This document shows positions 58,508 to 64,000 of a stretch of DNA of 64,000 nt, piece by piece. The translations under genes were made by a program, and so were the position numbers. Positions within the stretch are counted from its first letter, which is position 1. The number at the start of each line of letters is the position of its first letter. The notes beneath the pieces were generated by a model. That model did not search any database. It saw nothing but the letters and a program-made list of their open reading frames with translations, and was not told the DNA's origin. The stretch is taken from assembly GCF_018333375.1 (NCBI RefSeq), contig NZ_BORW01000027.1, positions 1 through 64,000 of the forward strand, read 5' to 3'. Origin of the DNA: Paenibacillus cookii (GTDB lineage: Bacteria > Bacillota > Bacilli > Paenibacillales > Paenibacillaceae).

Positions 58508-59407
58508 TTACAGGATCCGGCTGCCGAATAAGGAGCCGATCAGTTCCACGGCCAGCTTCGAGGTCTGGTTGTTGCGATCCAGCAGCGGATTCACCTCCAC
58601 GAAGTCGGCCGAAGTGACCGCCCCCGACTCGCTGAGCAGCTCGAGCAGCAAATGAGCCTCGCGGTAGCTGAGTCCGCCGCGGACGGGCGTCCCCGTTCCC
58701 GGCGCTTCGATCGGGTCGACGCTGTCGATGTCGAAGCTGAGATGCACGCCGTCGGTCCCCTGGCCCGCAATCCGGAGCGCTTCCCGAACCACCTGCTCGA
58801 TGCCGAGCCGGTCGATTTCATGCATCGTGAAACAGGTCAGGCCGCAGGAACGGATAAGCGCCTTCTCGTCCCGGTCCAAATCGCGCGCGCCGATGATGAC
58901 GCAATGCTCCGCTTTTAAGGAGGCGGCGCCTTCGGCGATTTGTTTCAGCTTCAAATGCGTAAGCCCCAGTCCTGCCGCTAGCGAGATGCCGTGCATGTTC
59001 CCCGACGGGCTCGTCGATTCGGTATTCAGATCGGAATGCGCATCGACCCAAATGACGCCCATGTTGCCGTAATGCCGGGTTAATCCCGCCAAGGAGCCGA
59101 TGGCAATGCTGTGGTCGCCGCCCAGAACGAGCGGAATGCGGCCGTCTGCCACCGCTTCGGAGACCGCTTCGCCGAGCCGGGTGCATACGGCCAAAACCTC
59201 CTGAACATGTTTCATTTTGGTCCCGGCAGGCGAGCGGACGCCCTCCGGCAGGCGGATGGACCGATCCGCCTCGACATCGTAACCGAGACCCGCCAATTTT
59301 TTGGCGAGTCCGAATTTCATGATGCTGTCCGGGCCGTGTTCGCTGCCGGGCCGGCCTGCGCCGAGCCCGAACGGCACCCGGATGATGGAAATGGATTGCT
59401 CAGGCAT
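58508..59407 (-). CDS. rocF: Arginase
   Basis: 299 aa ureohydrolase. Binuclear manganese motifs: GGDHSIAIG (about 98), WVDAHSDLNT (about 121-128) and SFDIDSVDP (about 226-232), plus EVNPLLDRNNQTS near the end. Converts arginine to ornithine and urea. Starts 6 bp after rocD in the same operon, so arginine degradation to glutamate semialdehyde is encoded together. No RocR activator or sigma-54 promoter was recognised nearby. Confidence 0.96.
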   Translation of the reverse strand: MPEQSISIIRVPFGLGAGRPGSEHGPDSIMKFGLAKKLAGLGYDVEADRSIRLPEGVRSPAGTKMKHVQEVLAVCTRLGEAVSEAVADGRIPLVLGGDHSIAIGSLAGLTRHYGNMGVIWVDAHSDLNTESTSPSGNMHGISLAAGLGLTHLKLKQIAEGAASLKAEHCVIIGARDLDRDEKALIRSCGLTCFTMHEIDRLGIEQVVREALRIAGQGTDGVHLSFDIDSVDPIEAPGTGTPVRGGLSYREAHLLLELLSESGAVTSADFVEVNPLLDRNNQTSKLAVELIGSLFGSRIL

Positions 59408-59413
59408 ATGGGT

Positions 59414-60619
59414 TCAAGCCCTCCCTTGATTGGCAAATACCTCCCCGATCCGGCTCAACGCGAAGTCGAGTTCTTCCTCGGCAATGACCAGAGGCGGCGC
59501 CAGCCGGATGGTCGTTTCATGCGTCTCCTTGCACAGCACGCCGATCCGGGCCAAAGCTTCGCAATACGGTCTGGCAGGCACCGACAGCTGCATGCCGATC
59601 AGCAGGCCTCGCCCGCGGACCGAAACGATATCGGGATGCAAGATCGATGTAAGCTTTTTCATAAACATGCGCCCAAGCGCCTCCGAGCGCTCCGCCAGCT
59701 TTTCCTCCTCCAATACGTCCAGCGCCGCAAGCGCGACCGCGCACGCAAGCGGATTTCCCCCGAAGGTCGAACCGTGCGAGCCGGGCTCGAACACGTTCAT
59801 GATCTCCCCGTCGGCCGCGACCGCGGAAACCGGCAGGACGCCCCCTCCAAGCGCTTTGCCCAGAATATAGACGTCGGGAACCACGTCCTCCCAATCGCAG
59901 GCAAAGGTTTTGCCCGTCCGGCCGAATCCCGTCTGGATCTCGTCGGCGATAAAAAGGACGTTCCGTTTACGGCAAAGTTCATACGCCTCGGACAAAAAGC
60001 CTTCCGGAGGAAGGATGATTCCCGCCTCGCCCTGTATCGGCTCGACCAAAAACGCGGCCGTATCCGGCGTAATCGCGGCCCGGAGCGCTTCCAAATCGCC
60101 GTAAGGGATGCTTTTGAACCCCGGCGTGAAGGGGCCGAAATCGCGTTTGTACGCCGCTTCCGTCGAAAAGGAGGTGACGGTGATCGTCCGGCCGTGAAAA
60201 TTGCCGTCGCAGACGATGATTTCCGCGCGGTTCTCCGGAACGCCCTTTACCCTGTACGCCCAACGCCTCGCCAGCTTGAGGGCGGTTTCCACCGCTTCCG
60301 CGCCGGTGTTCATCGCGAGGATTTTTTCTTTTCGGGTGACTTCCGCCAGCCTCCGCACGAATGCCGCCAGCGCGTCGCTATGAAACGCCCTTGAAGTCAG
60401 CGTGACTTTATCCGCCTGCTCCTTAAGCGCCTGTATGATTTTAGGGTGGCGGTGTCCATGGTTCAGCGCGGAATACGCGCTCAGCAGATCCAGATAACGG
60501 CGGCCGGCCGCGTCCTCTACCCATACTCCTTCCGCCTTGGTTATCACGATCGGCAGCGGAAGATAGTTGCTTGCGCTGTGACAGTCCATCATTTGCAGTA
60601 CCTGCTCCGTTGTTGCCAT
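59414..60619 (-). CDS. rocD: Ornithine aminotransferase
   Basis: 401 aa, class III PLP aminotransferase. Substrate and PLP motifs: YLDLLSAYSALNHGHRHPKI, MNTGAEAVETALKLARRW, EPIQGEAGIILPPEGFL, FIADEIQTGFGRTGK and the PLP lysine in ILGKALGGGVLPVSAV (about 255). Transfers the delta-amino group of ornithine to 2-oxoglutarate. Start at 60619 (MATTEQVLQ) with GGGATG upstream; an ATG six codons earlier is possible. First gene of rocD-rocF. Confidence 0.95.
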   Translation of the reverse strand: MATTEQVLQMMDCHSASNYLPLPIVITKAEGVWVEDAAGRRYLDLLSAYSALNHGHRHPKIIQALKEQADKVTLTSRAFHSDALAAFVRRLAEVTRKEKILAMNTGAEAVETALKLARRWAYRVKGVPENRAEIIVCDGNFHGRTITVTSFSTEAAYKRDFGPFTPGFKSIPYGDLEALRAAITPDTAAFLVEPIQGEAGIILPPEGFLSEAYELCRKRNVLFIADEIQTGFGRTGKTFACDWEDVVPDVYILGKALGGGVLPVSAVAADGEIMNVFEPGSHGSTFGGNPLACAVALAALDVLEEEKLAERSEALGRMFMKKLTSILHPDIVSVRGRGLLIGMQLSVPARPYCEALARIGVLCKETHETTIRLAPPLVIAEEELDFALSRIGEVFANQGRA

Positions 60620-60810
60620 AGCTGCACATCCCATCATGTGATCTTTTCGCCCTGCTTACGTTCCTATCTTATTGGCGGAAAGCCGGTTTCATGATTCGTG
60701 AATTTCAGAACGCAAGCGCAAACGGCTTCGCCGTCTTTGGCGGGAGGAGTTTTACCTATGGCGGATGAAACAGGGTGGAACAAGGTGGAAAGATGATGGG
60801 GAACAGCAAA

Positions 60811-60862
60811 AAAAAGCACCGCCTTCCCCCGCTTGCTTGCAGGTAGAAGACCGGTGCTTTTC
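60811..60862 (-). terminator. Terminator after thioredoxin, actually upstream of rocD
   Basis: Minus strand AAAGCACCG ... CGGTGCTTT-TTTTT, 32 bp past the stop of the thioredoxin gene; prevents read-through into rocD. The 190 bp between it and rocD hold no recognisable gene. Confidence 0.8.
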
Positions 60863-60893
60863 CGGTCATGCCCGTCCGCCATAGGGCGGAACG

Positions 60894-61220
60894 TTATTTT
60901 TTGGATTCGAGCGTCTCCAGATATTCGGAAATCTCGGCCGGCGTTTTGGCGAATTTGCTGTGCAAATGGGCCAGCTTTTCGCCGTTTTTATATACGAGAA
61001 GGCTCGGAATGCCGCGCACTTCGTTTTGGCTCGTAATCTCCTCGAACTGCTCCACGTCCATGGCGTAAAACTCTTTGTCCGCGTGTTTCGCCATGATGTC
61101 AGGCAGGAATTTGTCAAGCGTCTTGCAATCCGGACACCAGCTGGCATCGTATTTGATGACGGTCAGTTTGTCGCGGTTGATCAATTCTTCGTATTGCTGC
61201 TGCGTTTGAATTCGTTCCAT
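60894..61220 (-). CDS. Thioredoxin family protein (YtpP-like)
   Basis: 108 aa. Active site SWCPDCKTLDKFLP (CxxC about 28-31), cis-Pro in VRGIPSLLVYKNGEKLAHL. The CPDC motif and length match YtpP/TrxA-like small thioredoxins of Bacillales. Cytoplasmic disulfide reductase or low-molecular-weight thiol role; specific partners unknown. ATG follows AAAGGGGATT. Confidence 0.9.
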   Translation of the reverse strand: MERIQTQQQYEELINRDKLTVIKYDASWCPDCKTLDKFLPDIMAKHADKEFYAMDVEQFEEITSQNEVRGIPSLLVYKNGEKLAHLHSKFAKTPAEISEYLETLESKK

Positions 61221-61355
61221 GTTCTGTAATCCCCTTTACCCAGCGTCTTTTGCGGCTTCATCCGAGAAGCTTCCGTTCGGGAGCTGTCAATGAGTTTCGT
61301 CACAGCCCGAACCGTTCTCTTATTTTAGCCTTTTATGGCCGGGTTTGCAAAAGGG

Positions 61356-61979
61356 CTACATCGCATGCATGTCGTGACCGGGGGACGGCGTCTCCCATCC
61401 GGAGGGGCTGTGCCCGAGCCAGGCGGCGACGCATAACACGACGACCGGGAGGACGATGTAGATCATCCAGAACGAGTAGCGCACAGGCGCTCCGGGAGCG
61501 GGACTTTGGGCAGACGTGCGGACCGGCTTGACGGCGGCCGCCGCGGGTTGTTCCTCGCGGTGCTTGCGGTCCTGAATCAGGTAAATGACCAGAGCCGTGA
61601 CGGCGATGTACATCGCATCCGTAATGAACAGCATGGCGTCCCACTGGCGCACGGGGATCATTTCCCCCAGCATCGCCCCGTGAACGCCGCCCATGATGCC
61701 CCCGCCGATTCCTTCCACGATGGCAAGCAGTCCGAGCGGCCTGCCGATCATGAACCCGATCGCAAAGCAAAAGACGATCGAAATTCCGGTCGACAGCACC
61801 AGATTCTGGGCAAACACCATGCCGAGAATGACGCCGATCGTCAAATTCGACATCAATCCGGTCGTCATCGCGACGACGGTGCCGGTCATATTTCCGAGCA
61901 AATGGCGGTTCATCTGGACGTACATGATGCATAACACCGTATAAATGAAGACAATCAGCATACTCATGTTCAACAGCAT
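61356..61979 (-). CDS. Conserved multi-pass membrane protein
   Basis: 207 aa. Hydrophobic segments at about 5-22, 30-50, 55-85, 88-110, 125-145 and 175-195; the core is Gly-rich (GRPLGLLAIVEGIGGGIMGGVHGAMLGEMIP). The C-terminus is His/Met-rich (GHDMHAM), which may bind copper or another soft metal. ATG at 61979 has AAAGGAG at eight bases; earlier in-frame ATGs are too close to it. No family recognised; single gene. Confidence 0.7.
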   Translation of the reverse strand: MLLNMSMLIVFIYTVLCIMYVQMNRHLLGNMTGTVVAMTTGLMSNLTIGVILGMVFAQNLVLSTGISIVFCFAIGFMIGRPLGLLAIVEGIGGGIMGGVHGAMLGEMIPVRQWDAMLFITDAMYIAVTALVIYLIQDRKHREEQPAAAAVKPVRTSAQSPAPGAPVRYSFWMIYIVLPVVVLCVAAWLGHSPSGWETPSPGHDMHAM

Positions 61980-62201
61980 ACGCATGGCTCCTTTCGCCCT
62001 GATGCAGCAGCGGAAGCCGCAGGCAGCGCCCCGCATGGGCGCATGCTCCCATCCTCCGCTCCTTCCGCTCGTAAGAAGCTTATTCAGCCGCCGTTATCTT
62101 TATGCTGATAACCCGCGTTAGCGGCCGAAGGAACAGCCCCGCTGAAAACGGGCCTTCTGCGCAATGCCATTTTCGTCCCCCGGGCGCCTGGATGCCATGG
62201 T

Positions 62202-62900
62202 TTAAGGCTTCCGCCCGTGCATGCGCCAATACTGGCGCTTTCCTTCGTCGCGAACCGTCACGCCCAATTTCGAAAGCTCCCGGCGCAAGTCCTCCGCGTC
62301 CTCTTTTTCGTCTTTGCCGATCGCTTTCTCCCGCGCCGCAAAAAGCGCGTTCGCGCTCGGCGAAAGGTCGGGGCATCCGGGCACCCATCTCGAATATTCG
62401 CCTTCGAAAGGGTCTTGCTCCCGCCAATCGTAGCCATGCCGGGTAAACGCCTCGGCCAGCTTCTTCCGCTTCGTCTCCGGTTTTTCCCGGTACAGCACTT
62501 GGCCGTCCGTCCCCAGCAGAACGAGCTGCTTATTGTCCACAAATACGGCGGCCACTTCCCCGTGCTTAAAAGACCGCTCCTTGCCGCGGATGCGCAGGTT
62601 GACCTCTTGATCGGAAAGGCGAATCTGCAGCGTTTCCCTCATGGCCACGAGCGAGATCCATCCTCCGACCAGGGCTCCGAGCGCAGCCGTGGCAAACGAC
62701 ACCCAGCCCCCTTGAAGGGAAGATACCAATTTGAGCGGGCCCTCGAAAGGAACCCACGGCAATTTTAACGCCCAATGGGCAAGCTTCGGAAGAAACCACC
62801 CGACTGCCGCACCCGCCACCGGGAAAAACGTCCAAACAACCGTTTTATCGGTCCGGGTCAGCCCTAATTCCGTAAATTCCATCACGTTATGCAATGACAT
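62202..62900 (-). CDS. YqeB-like membrane protein
   Basis: 232 aa. Two hydrophobic segments (about 21-42 and 65-88) followed by a cytoplasmic PH-like region (IRLSDQEVNLRIRGKERSFKHGEVAAVFVDNKQLVLLG). The N-terminal FPVAGAAVGWFLPKLAHWAL...PWVPFEGPLKLVSSL pattern resembles B. subtilis YqeB. Function unknown. It overlaps the TetR gene by 14 bp, so the two are co-translated and it is probably controlled by that regulator. Confidence 0.72.
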   Translation of the reverse strand: MSLHNVMEFTELGLTRTDKTVVWTFFPVAGAAVGWFLPKLAHWALKLPWVPFEGPLKLVSSLQGGWVSFATAALGALVGGWISLVAMRETLQIRLSDQEVNLRIRGKERSFKHGEVAAVFVDNKQLVLLGTDGQVLYREKPETKRKKLAEAFTRHGYDWREQDPFEGEYSRWVPGCPDLSPSANALFAAREKAIGKDEKEDAEDLRRELSKLGVTVRDEGKRQYWRMHGRKP

Positions 62901-63486
62901 TTCCCCCTTTTCGGAACACGCTGTTCACCGCTTCCTTCCATATGGTTTCATAGTCCAGTCGGATTCCCATCATCATGTAGCTCGTCATATTATCGATGGC
63001 AAGCGCCAGCAAATAGGCTTTGGCTTCCACGTTTTCCTGCGGAATCGCCCCGAGATCGGCCCCATGCTGCAGCAGCCCGCGAAAGCCGTCCAAAAACGCC
63101 TGCTGCATCCGGGCGACGCGATCGCCGTAAGGCGTGCCGCGGCCGGCCGTGAGCATGAACTCGTGGAGCAGCCGCATCGCTGCATGCAAATTGCCGTCAT
63201 CCTCCGGAAACATGCGTAGGCCTCCCTGATAGAGCTTCTCCGCAAAATTTCGTTCGTTGAAATCGGACACGGAAAAATACGCTTCAAAATGATAGTCGCT
63301 GAACATAAATTCGAACACTTTTTCGACCAGTTCTTCTTTCGATGCGAAGTGGTAGTAGATCGACGGTTTCGTCATGCCGACCTCGGCCGCGATCATGGCG
63401 AGGCTTGTTTTTTCGATGCCGTGCTTCGCAAACAGCAGGGTCGCCGCCTCGATCAGCTGCTGCGAGGTCACTTCCCTTTTTTTCAT
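62887..63486 (-). CDS. TetR family transcriptional regulator
   Basis: 199 aa. HTH KTSLAMIAAEVGMTKPSIYYHFASKEEL (about 26-53), then a helical ligand domain with NMTSYMMMGIRLDYE near the C-terminus. ATG at 63486 follows GGGGGG at five bases. First gene of an operon with the YqeB-like protein; a perfect palindrome on its own -10 box indicates autorepression. Confidence 0.9.
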   Translation of the reverse strand: MKKREVTSQQLIEAATLLFAKHGIEKTSLAMIAAEVGMTKPSIYYHFASKEELVEKVFEFMFSDYHFEAYFSVSDFNERNFAEKLYQGGLRMFPEDDGNLHAAMRLLHEFMLTAGRGTPYGDRVARMQQAFLDGFRGLLQHGADLGAIPQENVEAKAYLLALAIDNMTSYMMMGIRLDYETIWKEAVNSVFRKGGNVIA

Positions 63487-63499
63487 GATGACCCCCCTT

Positions 63500-63521
63500 T
63501 TTTACCTACCGATAGGTAAAA
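63500..63521. promoter_or_regulatory. TetR operator
   Basis: Perfect inverted repeat TTTTACCTA-CCGA-TAGGTAAAA starting 14 bp upstream of the tetR ATG and abutting the -10 box. Confidence 0.8.
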
Positions 63522-63549
63522 TTTTATCCGCGCCTAAAGATGGCGTCAA
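63521..63549 (-). promoter_or_regulatory. Promoter of the tetR-yqeB-like operon
   Basis: Minus strand TTGACG, 17-bp spacer, TAAAAT. Confidence 0.75.
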
Positions 63550-63630
63550 TAGTCTGTTTTAGGAAAACACCTATTGGCCAAAAACGGCGAATCATGGCAT
63601 GAATCCTCCGAACGGCTCTTGGGCCGCACG

Positions 63631-63668
63631 AAAAAAAAGAGGAGCCCCGGACGCGCCGCAGCTCCTCT
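63631..63668 (-). terminator. Terminator after YdeI-family gene
   Basis: Minus strand AGAGGAGC ... GCTCCTCT-TTTTTT. Confidence 0.85.
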
Positions 63669-63678
63669 CCTTCACGAA

Positions 63679-64000
63679 TCAAGGGTAAATCTTCTCCCCG
63701 TTTTCCAGCATGCGGATGAATTCCTCTACCTTTCTTGCGCGGGTTTCGGGTTTCTTCGCGTTATGGATGCGAAACGCAATCGCGTACTTGTTTTGGCTGT
63801 TTAACGTGTCGTAAAACGCCTTGGCCTGCGGATGTTCGGCAAAGGCGGCCTCCAGCTCCGCCGGCAGCCCGCCGCGGCTTTGCGGCTTGTAGGCCGAATC
63901 CCAGCGTCCGTTGGCTTTGGCCGTTTCGATCGCCTGAAGTCCGGCCGGCTTCATCCGGCCCTCCGCGATCAGCCGCTCCGCCTTCTCCCGGTTGGTCTCG
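63679..64000 (-). CDS. YdeI/OmpD-associated family protein, C-terminal part (partial)
   Basis: The reading frame stays open to the right window edge, so about 106 residues of the C-terminus are visible and the start lies outside. Seen are TNREKAERLIAEGRMKPAG, then PQSRGGLPAELEAAFAEHPQAK and KKPETRARKVEEFIRMLENG, the pattern of the YdeI/bacteriocin-protection family. Function in Bacillota is unknown. Confidence 0.82.
   Translation of the reverse strand, partial: ETNREKAERLIAEGRMKPAGLQAIETAKANGRWDSAYKPQSRGGLPAELEAAFAEHPQAKAFYDTLNSQNKYAIAFRIHNAKKPETRARKVEEFIRMLENGEKIYP

Overview
The window looks like a chromosomal segment of a GC-rich, spore-forming Bacillota, most likely Paenibacillus or a close relative. 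The grounds are the 16S rRNA 5' end with a Paenibacillus-type V1 loop, the Bacillus-type rrn-ygxA-ygzB-perR neighbourhood, the spore protease homologue YyaC, a partner-switching sigma-B locus, AGGAGG-type ribosome binding sites with many GTG/TTG starts, and GC-rich coding sequence. No insertion sequence, prophage, CRISPR array, tRNA or integrase was seen. Most genes lie on the minus strand, so the left-end rRNA operon and most operons read right to left.

Layout. 1-4.8 kb: 16S 5' end with rrn leader and tandem promoters, ygxA, ygzB, a membrane-anchored GH18 protein and perR. 4.8-8.2 kb: a DUF4097 envelope pair, an MgtC-type protein and a GNAT acetyltransferase. 8.2-11.6 kb: gatCAB. 11.7-13.3 kb: a yvaF-yvaE-yvaD-like TetR/SMR/DUF5360 operon. 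13.4-25 kb: housekeeping and conserved unknown genes, including a DedA/thioredoxin-like/MBL operon, an O-antigen-ligase-like TPR membrane protein, a methyltransferase/DUF6483 pair, yyaC, a pirin and an asparaginase. 25-27 kb: YtxH and DUF5665 proteins and a CorA-type channel.

27.2-37.8 kb is the most distinctive region. rsbV-rsbW-sigB is preceded on the same strand by a receiver-PP2C phosphatase, a membrane hybrid kinase with three receivers, a CheR-type methyltransferase and a second, soluble receiver-kinase-receiver protein. The first three match the RsbY/RsbK/RsbM type of sigma-B activation known from the Bacillus cereus group. A YflT-type stress protein and a YtxG-type DUF948 protein follow upstream, each behind a sigma-B-like promoter with the same 14-bp spacer.

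37.8-64 kb: SGNH and NlpC/P60 hydrolases, a CDF metal exporter with a palindromic promoter element, an ABC-F protein, an MBL hydrolase, a CvfC-like HEAT protein, and an amino-acid permease behind a lysine riboswitch. Next come a transglutaminase-like protein, a KDPG-type aldolase, a glutaredoxin/trxB pair with an exact Fur box on its promoter, and a PfeT/ZosA-type P1B ATPase with its own Fur box. The rest is a degenerate PPDK C-terminal-domain protein, metY behind a long structured leader with a terminator, a MarR regulator, rocD-rocF, a thioredoxin, an autoregulated-looking TetR operon and the 3' part of a YdeI-family gene. Iron/redox control (PerR, two Fur boxes) and general stress control (sigma-B) are the recurring regulatory themes.
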